A stretch of 10,961 bases of DNA from JALOAP01 sp964632355 (GCA_964632355.1 CAZWBW010000093.1:1-10961), one strand, 5' to 3'; shown: positions 1 to 6,440, counted from the first letter of the stretch. Made by a program: numbers and translations. The notes: generated by a model from the sequence alone, not told the origin.

Positions 1-690
1 GGATACGCGATCGCGCGCACGTTTCTCGAGAAAGGCGCCCGGGTGTTCATCACCGCCCGCGGAGAGGACGGCCTGAAGAAGGCCGCTTCGGAGCTGGGCA
101 TCAACGCAATCGGCCTTCGCTGCGACAACGCCGACCCGGCCGACATCGCTCGCATGGTCGAGGAAGCGTGGCGCATCAGCCCGATCGACGTGCTCGTGAA
201 CAACGCGGGGATTAGCCCGTACTTCAAGCGCGTCGAGCACGTGACCGTCGAGGAGTGGGACGCCGTCGTCGACGTGAACCTGCGGGGGATGTACTTCTGC
301 AGCGTCGAAGTGGCGAAGCGGATGTTCGACGCCGGGCGGCCGGGCTCGATCGTGAACGTGAGTTCGGTGCTCGGCGTCGTGCCGCAGGAGCGGCTGGGCG
401 TGTACGCCGCGACGAAAGCGGGAGTCCACCAGCTCACGAAGGTGATGGCACTGGAGTGGGCCGACCGAAACGTTCGGGTGAACGCGGTAGCTCCCGGTTG
501 GACCGAAACGGACTTCACGTCGGGGCTGTTTGCGAGCCGGCACGGCCCGGGGCTCAAGAGCGAAATCCCGCTCGGCCGGTTCGCCACTCCGGACGATGTG
601 ACCGGTGCTGCGCTCTACCTCGCATCTGACGCGAGCCGGTACGTGACCGGGACGGTGCTCCTCGTCGACGGCGGACGCGCGCTCCGGTAA
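1..690 (+). CDS. SDR family NAD(P)-dependent oxidoreductase (5' partial)
   Basis: Cytoplasmic short-chain dehydrogenase/reductase that oxidises an alcohol or reduces a carbonyl with NAD(H) or NADP(H); the substrate cannot be told from sequence. The frame is open from base 1, so the start lies left of the window. The first visible residues, GYAIARTFLEKGARVFITAR, follow directly on the usual TGxxxGIG nucleotide-binding motif, so only about 10-25 residues are missing. In window numbering the structural NNAG is at residues 67-70, the catalytic serine in NVSS at about 121-122, and the catalytic YxxxK pair at Y135 and K139. The motif PGWTETDF and the C-terminal LVDGG are typical of classical SDRs of about 250 residues. 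It ends at TAA 688-690, 61 bases before a lactonase gene on the same strand. The family is certain; a 3-oxoacyl-ACP reductase-like or sugar dehydrogenase role would be a guess. Confidence 0.93.
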   Translation, partial: GYAIARTFLEKGARVFITARGEDGLKKAASELGINAIGLRCDNADPADIARMVEEAWRISPIDVLVNNAGISPYFKRVEHVTVEEWDAVVDVNLRGMYFCSVEVAKRMFDAGRPGSIVNVSSVLGVVPQERLGVYAATKAGVHQLTKVMALEWADRNVRVNAVAPGWTETDFTSGLFASRHGPGLKSEIPLGRFATPDDVTGAALYLASDASRYVTGTVLLVDGGRALR

Positions 691-713
691 CGGCTGCTCC
701 GTTCGGGCCCCTC

Positions 714-722
714 TGGTAGGAT
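714..722 (+). promoter_or_regulatory. Putative extended -10 promoter of the lactonase gene
   Basis: The 9-mer TGGTAGGAT reads as TGN (714-716) plus the -10 hexamer TAGGAT (717-722), 4/6 to TATAAT. A start near base 729 would give a leader of about 23 bases carrying the GGAG at 742-745. No convincing -35 is visible 16-18 bases upstream, as is common for extended -10 promoters. The identical 9-mer lies upstream of the HD-domain gene on the other strand (5530-5538), which raises its credibility. Confidence 0.45.
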
Positions 723-751
723 TCGCGCCACTTTCACACGCGGAGAAGCAG

Positions 752-1678
752 ATGGAGATGCGCGTTGTTGCCGAGGGGCTTGCGTTCCCCGAGGGGCCGC
801 TGGTGCTGCCGGGCGGCGACCTGCTTGTGACCGAAATTCGTGCGGGCACGCTGACGCGGATTGCACCCGATGGAACGAAGACAACCTTCGCGAAAACCGG
901 CGGTGGCCCGAACGGGGCTGCCATTGGCCCGGATGGAGCGATTTATGTAGCACAGAACGGCGGGTTCGAATGGGAAGCCCGGAGCCTGCCGGATGGCACT
1001 CCCACGTTCTTCCCCGGCGACCGGCCGAAGGACTACATCGGTGGCCAGATCCAGCGCGTGAGCCCCGACGGGAGCGAAGTCACGACGCTCTACCGCGAAT
1101 GTGACGGCGAACCGCTGAAGGGCCCGAATGACCTTGTGTTCGACGCCGAGGGGAACTTCTACTTCACCGACCACGGTAAGTCGTACGGGCGGCAGCGCGA
1201 CCGGACAGGCGTCTTCTACGCGTCGCCCGACGGGAGGATGATCAAGGAGATCCTCTTTCCGCTGGAGGCGCCGAACGGCATCGGCCTGAGCCCTGACGGG
1301 AAGACGCTGTACGTCGCGGAGACGCCGACCGGCCGCGTGTGGGCGTGCGAACTGGCCGGTCCGGGCCAAATCGCGAGGCGGCGCGTCCTCGGCACCGTCC
1401 CGGGCGATCCGCGGTTCAACCTCGCGATGTGCGACTCGCTCTGCGTCGATGGCGAGGGCAACGTGATTGTGGCGACCATCGTCCACGGCGGACTGACGGT
1501 GATGTCGCCCGACGGCACGGTGCGGCACGTTCCAACCGGCGACATCATGACCACGAACGCCTGCTTCGGCGGCCCGGACCTGCGGACGCTGTACGTCACG
1601 CTGAGTGGGCGCGGCCAGGTGGTAGCGTTCGACAACTGGGAGACGCCGGGACTGGCGCTCAACTTCGCCAGCTACTAG
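752..1678 (+). CDS. SMP-30/gluconolactonase/LRE family lactonase
   Basis: Six-bladed beta-propeller enzyme of the SMP-30/regucalcin family, which hydrolyses sugar or other lactones using one divalent metal ion. At 308 residues it is normal length, and with no signal peptide it should be cytoplasmic. Blade-type motifs recur: PDGT at 39, GPDGAIYV at 59, SPDGSE at 104, DAEGNFYFTDHG at 131, LSPDGKTLYVAET at 179, DGEGNVIVAT at 233 and SPDGT at 252. Likely metal ligands, by analogy with SMP-30 Glu/Asn/Asp, are E14 (FPEGP), N175 (APNG) and D228 (CDSL); N126 (GPND) probably helps bind substrate. ATG at 752 was chosen because GGAG (742-745) sits 6 bases upstream; ATG 758 is possible but too far from it. 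It follows an SDR gene on the same strand, and dehydrogenase plus lactonase is a common pairing in sugar oxidation, but the substrate is unknown. The family assignment is firm. Confidence 0.92.
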   Translation: MEMRVVAEGLAFPEGPLVLPGGDLLVTEIRAGTLTRIAPDGTKTTFAKTGGGPNGAAIGPDGAIYVAQNGGFEWEARSLPDGTPTFFPGDRPKDYIGGQIQRVSPDGSEVTTLYRECDGEPLKGPNDLVFDAEGNFYFTDHGKSYGRQRDRTGVFYASPDGRMIKEILFPLEAPNGIGLSPDGKTLYVAETPTGRVWACELAGPGQIARRRVLGTVPGDPRFNLAMCDSLCVDGEGNVIVATIVHGGLTVMSPDGTVRHVPTGDIMTTNACFGGPDLRTLYVTLSGRGQVVAFDNWETPGLALNFASY

Positions 1679-1698
1679 CGAGCATCTTCGTTCTGTGC

Positions 1699-1733
1699 GA
1701 GCGGCCCTCCTTCGCGTTGAAGGAGGGCCGCTC
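1699..1733. terminator. Perfect 15-bp hairpin between convergent genes
   Basis: GAGCGGCCCTCCTTC (1699-1713) and GAAGGAGGGCCGCTC (1719-1733) are exact reverse complements with the 5-base loop GCGTT. It lies 20 bases after the lactonase stop and 27 bases from the P450 stop on the opposite strand, so it can serve both genes. Neither flank has a run of T on the transcript strand, so it departs from the classic intrinsic terminator and may act as an RNA 3'-end stabiliser or a U-less terminator. Confidence 0.7.
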
Positions 1734-1760
1734 ACATTGGGTGGGGTTGGCGGGCTTCGG

Positions 1761-2981
1761 TTAGGGCGCGACAGGGAGCTTCACGAAGCCGCGGAAGCCG
1801 ACGAGCAGTCGCCGCTCGGCCTCGCCGTTGAGCCGAAGCGTGGGGAAGCGGCGGAGCAGCGTGTTCACCGCCACCTGGGCTTCGACACGGGCGAGTGGTG
1901 CGCCGAGGCAGTAGTGGATCCCGCCCCCGAAGGACTGGTGCTTCGGGTCGCGGCGGGTGATGTCGAACTTCTCGGGGTTGGCGTGGATGCGCGGGTCGTG
2001 GTTCGCGGCGCCGAGCATGGTGGTCACCGAATGTCCCTTCTTCACCGGGCACCCGGCGATCACCTCGTCGTCCATTGCGATGCGGCCGCTCATCACGACG
2101 GGGCTGTCGTAGCGCAGCATCTCCTCGACGGCGTTCACGATGAGCGACGGGGCATTCCGCAGGAGTTCGAACTGGTCGCGATGGGTCAGGAGCGCGTGGA
2201 CGCCGTTGCCGATGAGGTCGGTGGTGGTGACGTTGCCGGCGACGAGCAGAAGGGAGACGGTGCCGAGGAGTTCGTCTTCGGTGAGTTTGTTGCCTTCATC
2301 TTCGGCGGCGATGAGGGCGGAGAGGAGGTCGTCCCGGGGTTCTGCACGGCGTGCGGCGATTTCGCGCCGGAACATCGCGTCGAGCGCTTCGCTCGATGCT
2401 TCGAGGCGGCGCTGGTCCTCCTCTGAAATGAACGGGTCGAGGCCCTTCACGAGGTTGTCGGACCACTCTTTGAACTGCGGCTGGTCCTTCGGGTTCACAC
2501 CGAGCATCTCGGCGATGACGATCGTCGGAAGCGGGGCAGCGTACGCCTCAATCAGATCCCACTCGGGCTTCCCATCGACCCGGTCGAGGAGTTCCTCGGC
2601 GATGGCCTCGATGCGGGGCCGCATCGCTTCGACGGCGCGGGGGGTGAAGGCCTTGTTCACGAGCCCGCGGAGCCGGGTGTGGCCCGGCGGGTCCATGAAG
2701 AGGATGCTCGTCCCGGGCTGGTCGTCCTGGCGACGCCGGCGGTACATCATCGTGTCTTCGGCGGCGTTTTTGGGGTCGCGCGAGTAGGTGCGGTTGCGCA
2801 ACGCGGCTTCGATGTCGTCCCAATTTAGGAGGACGGTGCGGCCGAGGACGGGCTCCCAGAATGCCTCGGTATGTTCCCGCACTTTGGCGAGCGTGGGATA
2901 GGGGTCGCGGATGAAGTCGGGGCTATAGAACTGCGCGAGGAGTTCCTGCGGTAGCGATGGCGCGCCCTGTTCGGTGGTCAT
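1761..2981 (-). CDS. Cytochrome P450 (bacterial class I, CYP107-like)
   Basis: Soluble heme-thiolate monooxygenase needing a ferredoxin and reductase, neither of which is in the window. Numbered from ATG 2981 (406 residues, normal for soluble bacterial P450s): MDPPGHTRLR at 96-105 is the conserved C-helix region; AGNVTT at 248-253 is the I-helix oxygen-activation site, where the common AGxET motif has Asn-Val in place of His-Glu and keeps the catalytic Thr; EMLR (287-290) is the K-helix ExxR; FGGGIHYCLGAPLAR holds the heme ligand Cys358. ATG at 2981 is chosen because GGAGGG (2994-2989) lies 7 bases upstream; an in-frame TTG at 2996 overlaps that site and is unlikely. It is monocistronic: convergent with the lactonase gene and separated by 218 bases from the VOC gene upstream on the same strand. 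The substrate is unknown; fatty acid, terpenoid or xenobiotic oxidation are all possible. Confidence 0.95.
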   Translation of the reverse strand: MTTEQGAPSLPQELLAQFYSPDFIRDPYPTLAKVREHTEAFWEPVLGRTVLLNWDDIEAALRNRTYSRDPKNAAEDTMMYRRRRQDDQPGTSILFMDPPGHTRLRGLVNKAFTPRAVEAMRPRIEAIAEELLDRVDGKPEWDLIEAYAAPLPTIVIAEMLGVNPKDQPQFKEWSDNLVKGLDPFISEEDQRRLEASSEALDAMFRREIAARRAEPRDDLLSALIAAEDEGNKLTEDELLGTVSLLLVAGNVTTTDLIGNGVHALLTHRDQFELLRNAPSLIVNAVEEMLRYDSPVVMSGRIAMDDEVIAGCPVKKGHSVTTMLGAANHDPRIHANPEKFDITRRDPKHQSFGGGIHYCLGAPLARVEAQVAVNTLLRRFPTLRLNGEAERRLLVGFRGFVKLPVAP

Positions 2982-2998
2982 ACGAAGGCCCTCCAAAC

Positions 2999-3013
2999 CC
3001 GAACGTCGTTCGG
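2999..3013. promoter_or_regulatory. Palindrome at the P450 transcription start (operator candidate)
   Basis: CCGAAC-GTC-GTTCGG is a perfect inverted repeat of 6+6 bases around a 3-base centre. It abuts a second palindrome and lies just downstream of the predicted start site, where a bound dimer would block transcription. No regulator gene is next to it in the window, so the binding protein is unknown. It could also form a small leader hairpin. Confidence 0.45.
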
Positions 3014-3032
3014 ATGGTGCATTCTACACCAT
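3014..3032. repeat. Inverted repeat spanning the P450 -10 element
   Basis: ATGGTG (3014-3019) and CACCAT (3027-3032) are perfect complements with a 7-base spacer that contains the -10 hexamer. It directly follows the 2999-3013 palindrome, making a 34-base block of dyad symmetry. This would suit two regulator dimers or one larger operator; it is inferred from symmetry only. Confidence 0.45.
3021..3026 (-). promoter_or_regulatory. Putative -10 element of the P450 gene
   Basis: On the minus strand this reads TAGAAT, 5/6 to TATAAT, and is 39 bases upstream of the ATG. A 17-base spacer leads to CTGTCG as a weak -35 (3/6). Transcription would begin near 3014, giving a leader of about 33 bases that contains the GGAGGG ribosome site. 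The element sits in the spacer of one inverted repeat and just upstream of a second, as expected for a repressor-controlled promoter. Confidence 0.5.
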
Positions 3033-3036
3033 GATG

Positions 3037-3199
3037 GAGGGCACGACAGCCCTCACCGGGCGGCATCAACGGTTCGGATCCGCTCGGCGGGGCGTTCAGG
3101 TGTGCGCATCGGGTCAGAGAGGGACCGCGTCCTCGTTCTTCCCTACGGGGTCCGGAAAGGAGCGATGGACCCCTGGCGAGAATCCGGCTGAGCCCGGGA
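3037..3199. other. Intergenic region with three hairpins, no gene seen
   Basis: This stretch lies downstream of the VOC stop and upstream of the P450 promoter. It holds three short inverted repeats: GAGGGC/GCCCTC (3037-3054, 6-base loop), AGGGA/TCCCT (3120-3144) and GGGGTCC/GGACCCC (3147-3173, 13-base loop). The last two are 26-79 bases past the VOC stop and could form the 3' end of the HD-glpX-VOC transcript, although no T-run follows either. A short plus-strand ATG frame at 3165-3191 encodes only eight residues, with AGGAG too close upstream to count as a gene. Confidence 0.4.
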
Positions 3200-3937
3200 C
3201 TACCCCGCCTGCAATCGGACCCGCATACCGCAGATCTGCACTGTGTCGCCGTCGACCGGGAGGTTGCGCTCTTTCGCGCGGGCGAGCGCGGATGCCGGGT
3301 CGGAGAGCGCGACATCCATGCCGCCCATGCCGTCGCCGCGGCCGTCGGTGGCGGGGACGAAGCGGACGTGACCGCGGTCGAGTTCGATCTGCCGGTTCGA
3401 GACCGGCAGCTGCAGGACTTCGCTCCAGCGCTGCGCGAGCGCGTCGGGGTCTTCGGCCTGGATTTCGGCGGCGGTGATGCGAACGATGCCGGGGGTGACG
3501 TGGTCGCGCCAGTTCGGGCCAGCCCACTGCCACTCCTCGGGCGGGTCCATCGCATCGAGGGAGAGGAAGGTGCCCGGGACATCCTTGGGATGGAGCTGCG
3601 TTGCCCAGGCGCCCGGGCGGTCGATGCGTTCGACCACCCGGATACCGAGATTTTCGACGTGCTTGCGCGTGGCTTCGATGTCGGGCACCTGGAGGATGAG
3701 CATGTATCCGCCATCGCCCTTCCGCCGTTCGAGGTAGCGGCCTGCAGTGGTGCCGTCGGTAACGGGCGCGACGATTTCGAGGAAGGTATCGCCGACGGGC
3801 ATTACGACGTTTTCGAGGCCGTACTTCCCGACTCCGGAGTCCCGGAAACCGACTTCAATGCCGAGCACGGCGCTGAAGTCCTCGACGACCGGGGCGAGCT
3901 TGTGCGCGACAAGGGCGACCTGGCGGATGCGTGTCAT
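3200..3937 (-). CDS. VOC (glyoxalase/dioxygenase-fold) family protein
   Basis: Cytoplasmic protein of 245 residues made of paired beta-alpha-beta-beta-beta modules of the vicinal oxygen chelate superfamily, resembling glyoxalase-like domain proteins. Module 1 begins IRQVALVAHKLAPVVEDF with H12 where VOC enzymes carry a first metal ligand; FLEIVAP gives E54, and the next half-module has LHPKDVPGTFLSLD with H116. The second half (about 150-245) keeps the fold pattern but its first strand, GIVRITAAEI, has no His, so it may be a degenerate structural module. Metal ligation is therefore tentative. ATG at 3937 is 3 bases after the glpX stop, and its ribosome site GGAGG lies inside the last glpX codons, so translation should be coupled. 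It is the last gene of the HD-glpX-VOC unit. The substrate is unknown; methylmalonyl-CoA epimerase or lactoylglutathione lyase cannot be claimed. Confidence 0.85.
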   Translation of the reverse strand: MTRIRQVALVAHKLAPVVEDFSAVLGIEVGFRDSGVGKYGLENVVMPVGDTFLEIVAPVTDGTTAGRYLERRKGDGGYMLILQVPDIEATRKHVENLGIRVVERIDRPGAWATQLHPKDVPGTFLSLDAMDPPEEWQWAGPNWRDHVTPGIVRITAAEIQAEDPDALAQRWSEVLQLPVSNRQIELDRGHVRFVPATDGRGDGMGGMDVALSDPASALARAKERNLPVDGDTVQICGMRVRLQAG

Positions 3938-3940
3938 GGG

Positions 3941-4942
3941 TTACCTCCCGTCCCGGTAGCGGTCGCCGCTGATCTCCTGCAGCTTCCGCCAGTGATGCTC
4001 CGTGAGGATGCGGCGGATGGTGCCGGACCGCGAGCGCATGACCAGCGACTCGCTGGTGGCGCCGCCCGCAACGTATTCGACGCCTTTGAGGAGGTCGCCG
4101 GAGGTGACGCCGGTCGCGGCGAAGAAGACGTCGTCGCCGCGGACGAGGTCGTCGATGGAGAGCACGCGGGTGACATCGAGGCCGAGTTCGGCGGCGCGCT
4201 TGCGGTCCTCGTCGTGGCGCGGCCAGAGCCGGCACTGCATGTCGCCTTCCATGGCCTTGAGCGCACAGGCGGCGACCACACCTTCGGGCGAACCACCGAT
4301 GCCGATGAGCATGTCGACGCCGGTGCCGGCGAGGCCAGTCATCACCGCACCTGCAACGTCGCCATCGGTGATGAAGCGGATGCGGGCGCCGGCGGCGCGG
4401 ACTTCGTCGGCGATGGCGGTGTTGCGGTCGCGGTCGAGGATGACGACGGTGACTTCTTCGACAGCGAGGTCCTTGGCCTTCGCGACCTGTTCAATGTTCC
4501 ACTTCACGGGCGCGCTGAGGTCGATCATGCCCTTTGCGGCGGGCCCGACGGCGATCTTCTCCATGTAGAAGATGTCGTAGGGGTTGAACATGGTGCCGCG
4601 GGGTGCGACGGCGACGACGCTGAGCGCACCGGGGCGGCCGAGCGAAAGCAGCCGGGTACCGTCGATGGGGTCCACGGCGACATCGACCTGTGGCCCGGAG
4701 CCAGTGCCGACGCGCTCGCCGTTGTAGAGCATCGGCGCTTCGTCCTTTTCGCCTTCGCCGATGACGATGACGCCGTCCATTGCGACGGTATCAAGCATCA
4801 TTCGCATGGCGTTGACGGCGGCGGCGTCGGATGCGTTCTTCTCACCCCGCCCCATCCACCGGGCGGCAGCGAGGGCGGCCGCCTCGGTGGTGCGGACGAG
4901 TTCCATAGCGATGTTTCGATCGGGGACCTGTTCGTTCCTCAC
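3941..4942 (-). CDS. glpX: Fructose-1,6-bisphosphatase, class II (GlpX)
   Basis: Hydrolyses fructose 1,6-bisphosphate to fructose 6-phosphate, the irreversible step of gluconeogenesis; in some lineages the enzyme also acts on sedoheptulose 1,7-bisphosphate. At 333 residues it is full length. Metal-binding residues match the E. coli GlpX set with a constant offset of six: D39 (ASDAAAV), E63 (GEGEKDEAPML), D91 and D94 (DPIDGTR), and E220 (GGSPEG). VILDRDRN (167-174) and ITDGDVAG (191-198) are also conserved. The GTG start at 4942 is favoured over ATG 4906 because GGAG lies 7 bases upstream and the GTG overlaps the TGA of the HD gene as GTGA, a coupled junction. The VOC gene follows after 3 bases. 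As the only window gene for fructose bisphosphate cleavage, it ties this operon to central carbon metabolism. Confidence 0.96.
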   Translation of the reverse strand: MRNEQVPDRNIAMELVRTTEAAALAAARWMGRGEKNASDAAAVNAMRMMLDTVAMDGVIVIGEGEKDEAPMLYNGERVGTGSGPQVDVAVDPIDGTRLLSLGRPGALSVVAVAPRGTMFNPYDIFYMEKIAVGPAAKGMIDLSAPVKWNIEQVAKAKDLAVEEVTVVILDRDRNTAIADEVRAAGARIRFITDGDVAGAVMTGLAGTGVDMLIGIGGSPEGVVAACALKAMEGDMQCRLWPRHDEDRKRAAELGLDVTRVLSIDDLVRGDDVFFAATGVTSGDLLKGVEYVAGGATSESLVMRSRSGTIRRILTEHHWRKLQEISGDRYRDGR

Positions 4943-5496
4943 GGGTTCACTCCAAGTTCTTTTGCGACAGGCTTGAGGGCTTCGGCGACGAACCGGATGT
5001 GTTCGTCGAAGTCGACACCGAGGTCCGCGGCGCCCTTGAGGAGGTCTTCGCGGTTCACGGCGCGTGCGAAGGCCTTGTCTTTCATCTTCTTGCGTACGCT
5101 CTTTGGCTCAATGCTCGAAAGCGAGCGATCGGGCTTCACGAGCGCACAGGCGGTGATGAAGCCGGATATTTCGTCGCACGCGAAGATGGCGCGGTCCATG
5201 CGGGAGGTGTATTCGAGGCCAAGGAACGGGGCGTGACAGAGGATGGCGTATCGAATGTCCTCCGGCACGCCACGTGCCGCGAGGATTTTGGAGCCCTCCT
5301 GCGGGTGCAGGTCTTCGGTGGGGTGAATCTCCCAGTCGAAATCGTGGAGGAGCCCGACGATGGCCCACTTCTCTTCGTCTTCGTGGAAGTGGCGGGCGTA
5401 GGCGCGCATCACCGCTTCGACGGCGAGGCCGTGCTTGCGGGTGCGCTCCTCGCGGGAGTACTCGAGCAGGATGTTCCAGGCGTCGTCCCGGTGCAT
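4939..5496 (-). CDS. HD-domain phosphohydrolase family protein
   Basis: Protein of 185 residues belonging to the HD superfamily of metal-dependent phosphohydrolases. The ligand pattern H...HD...D is visible: H22 (RKHGLAVE), H51-D52 (LLHDFDW) and D108 (FACDEISGF), with H64 and H88 as further candidates (EDLHPQEG, ILCHAPF) as in HDIG-type proteins. There is no fused sensor or signal domain. ATG at 5496 has GGAGG five bases upstream. It is the first gene of the HD-glpX-VOC unit and its TGA overlaps the glpX GTG start. Small stand-alone HD proteins of this kind are often annotated only as HDIG or hydrolase; the substrate could be a nucleotide or phosphorylated metabolite, but nothing here fixes it. 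Placement before glpX hints at a sugar- or phosphate-metabolite job, which is inference. Confidence 0.88.
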   Translation of the reverse strand: MHRDDAWNILLEYSREERTRKHGLAVEAVMRAYARHFHEDEEKWAIVGLLHDFDWEIHPTEDLHPQEGSKILAARGVPEDIRYAILCHAPFLGLEYTSRMDRAIFACDEISGFITACALVKPDRSLSSIEPKSVRKKMKDKAFARAVNREDLLKGAADLGVDFDEHIRFVAEALKPVAKELGVNP

Positions 5497-5529
5497 GGGA
5501 ACCTCCGGGCGCCGTTCGGCACCGACCGC

Positions 5530-5538
5530 ATCCTACCA
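5530..5538 (-). promoter_or_regulatory. Putative extended -10 promoter of the HD-glpX-VOC operon
   Basis: The minus strand reads TGG (5538-5536) then TAGGAT (5535-5530), the same 9-mer as upstream of the lactonase gene. Transcription would start near 5523, about 27 bases before the HD gene ATG, leaving room for its GGAGG. No good -35 is visible at 16-18 bases. Confidence 0.45.
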
Positions 5539-5566
5539 TCGGCCCGGGACGTGAAGAATGGTGGAG

Positions 5567-5587
5567 GCGTGGACGGGCGGTCCGCGC
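5567..5587 (-). terminator. Hairpin after the membrane protein gene (weak terminator candidate)
   Basis: GCGTGGAC (5567-5574) and GTCCGCGC (5580-5587) pair over eight positions with one mismatch around a 5-base loop. It starts 7 bases past the membrane protein stop on the minus strand and 29 bases before the HD operon promoter. No strong T-run follows, so it may terminate only weakly. Confidence 0.35.
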
Positions 5588-5593
5588 GGGCGC

Positions 5594-6427
5594 TCAGACG
5601 GGCTTGCCGGTGATGAACATGAGGCCCTTGGCGAGCACTTCGCCGGCGAACACCGCGCCCATAGCGATGTAGAGCAGGCCGGTCGCGCTCATCATCGCCT
5701 TGATGTGCGTGGTCTTGAGTGCGAGCACCGCAAGGATTGCGGGGAACACGAGACCGACGCCGATGCGGAGATAGAGCACGGGGTTGGCGAAGAGGCCAAC
5801 ATCGACCGGGTTCGCGGGTGTGGGGGTTTCGCGCACAGGGAGCACAAGGTTCACGGCCACCACGATGCACTGGAGCGCGAGAGCACCGATGAGGATCCAC
5901 GATAGGTCACGCAGCGGCCACGCTGGGAGCGCCCCTTCGGTCAGGTACCAGTGGCCCCAGGTCATCGACACCGAGACCGCGCCCATGGCGAGGGTGCCGG
6001 CGAGGAGTGCGAGCAGGATGCCCGGATAGCCCCACGTCGGAGGAGCGAGGATGGCAGCCATGAGGCCGATTGCGAGGACGCCGGCAATGGACCCGGCAAT
6101 CCCGGCGAGGCGCCCCACCGGGTCCCAGCCCATGAATACGCAGAACATGTAGATAGCAGAGGTGACAGTCACCACCAGCAGCGCGCGTTGCGTCTCGCCG
6201 AACCAGCGGTTGTTGATGGCGTAGCCATCGACGTCGGTACCGATGTCGATAGAGGTGGCCGTCCAGTACGCGAGGGCGCCAGCGATGGCGATGCAGAGCG
6301 CCATGGTCATGACGAAGCCACGGGTAACACCGCCTCGGAGGTCGGCGGCGAGGGTTACCCAGAGACTGCCGATCGTGAGCTCGACGAGGATGAGCAGGAG
6401 CGTGTACGGGAGGGCCGCGACGTTCAC
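5594..6427 (-). CDS. Multi-pass membrane protein, function unknown
   Basis: I do not recognise the family. The 277-residue protein has about eight hydrophobic segments, near residues 6-29, 37-57, 82-100, 107-128, 134-157, 173-196, 217-238 and 244-270, with short loops and no large soluble domain. The loop after segment 2 is acidic (SIDIGTDVDGYAINNRW), and after segment 5 there is GHWYLTEGALPAWPLRDLSW, rich in Trp and His. Size, eight-segment topology and the last segment (GAVFAGEVLAKGLMF) faintly recall DmsC/NrfD-type quinol-interacting subunits, but no iron-sulfur or catalytic partner gene lies nearby, so this is only an alternative. GTG at 6427 is preferred because a later start would delete segment 1. 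There is no Shine-Dalgarno before it, and a -10-like TACACT ends 7 bases upstream, so the mRNA is probably leaderless. Confidence 0.85.
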   Translation of the reverse strand: MNVAALPYTLLLILVELTIGSLWVTLAADLRGGVTRGFVMTMALCIAIAGALAYWTATSIDIGTDVDGYAINNRWFGETQRALLVVTVTSAIYMFCVFMGWDPVGRLAGIAGSIAGVLAIGLMAAILAPPTWGYPGILLALLAGTLAMGAVSVSMTWGHWYLTEGALPAWPLRDLSWILIGALALQCIVVAVNLVLPVRETPTPANPVDVGLFANPVLYLRIGVGLVFPAILAVLALKTTHIKAMMSATGLLYIAMGAVFAGEVLAKGLMFITGKPV

Positions 6428-6434
6428 GCTACTG

Positions 6435-6440
6435 AGTGTA
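6435..6440 (-). promoter_or_regulatory. -10 element for a leaderless membrane protein mRNA
   Basis: The minus strand reads TACACT (4/6 to TATAAT) ending 7 bases before the GTG start at 6427, which puts the expected transcription start on the start codon. There is no Shine-Dalgarno in the gap. An inverted repeat, GTAGGC (6438-6443) with GCCTAC (6474-6479), overlaps the element. The -35 is not recognisable. Confidence 0.45.

Noticed and set aside
734..1735. 333-codon minus-strand frame opposite the lactonase gene
   Set aside because: Arg/Ala/His-rich shadow of a clear beta-propeller gene; it spans the terminator hairpin and has no recognisable domain.
1695..2426. 243-codon plus-strand frame opposite the P450 gene
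   Set aside because: It begins inside the 1699-1733 hairpin region and runs antisense to the P450 coding sequence; no ribosome site or family pattern.
2982..2996. TTG start extending the P450 by five residues
   Set aside because: The TTG overlaps the GGAGGG that is correctly spaced for ATG 2981, so the extension would destroy the best ribosome site.
3115..3144. T-box-like sequence (AGAGAGGGACCGCG followed by TTCCCT) on the plus strand
   Set aside because: The core GGNACCGCG is present, but the U that pairs with the tRNA end is replaced by A, no stem I with specifier loop is found upstream, and no aminoacyl-tRNA synthetase or amino acid gene follows on that strand. Chance in GC-rich DNA is likely.
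3165..3191. Eight-codon plus-strand open frame MDPWRESG with AGGAG upstream
   Set aside because: The ribosome site is only two bases from the ATG, it lies inside a hairpin arm, and no downstream plus-strand gene would be regulated by it.
3368..5236. 622-codon open frame on the plus strand
   Set aside because: It runs antisense across three well-supported genes (VOC, glpX, HD). Its composition, rich in Asp, Gly, Ala, Val and Glu, is what the reverse strand of GC-rich codons gives, and no domain is recognisable.
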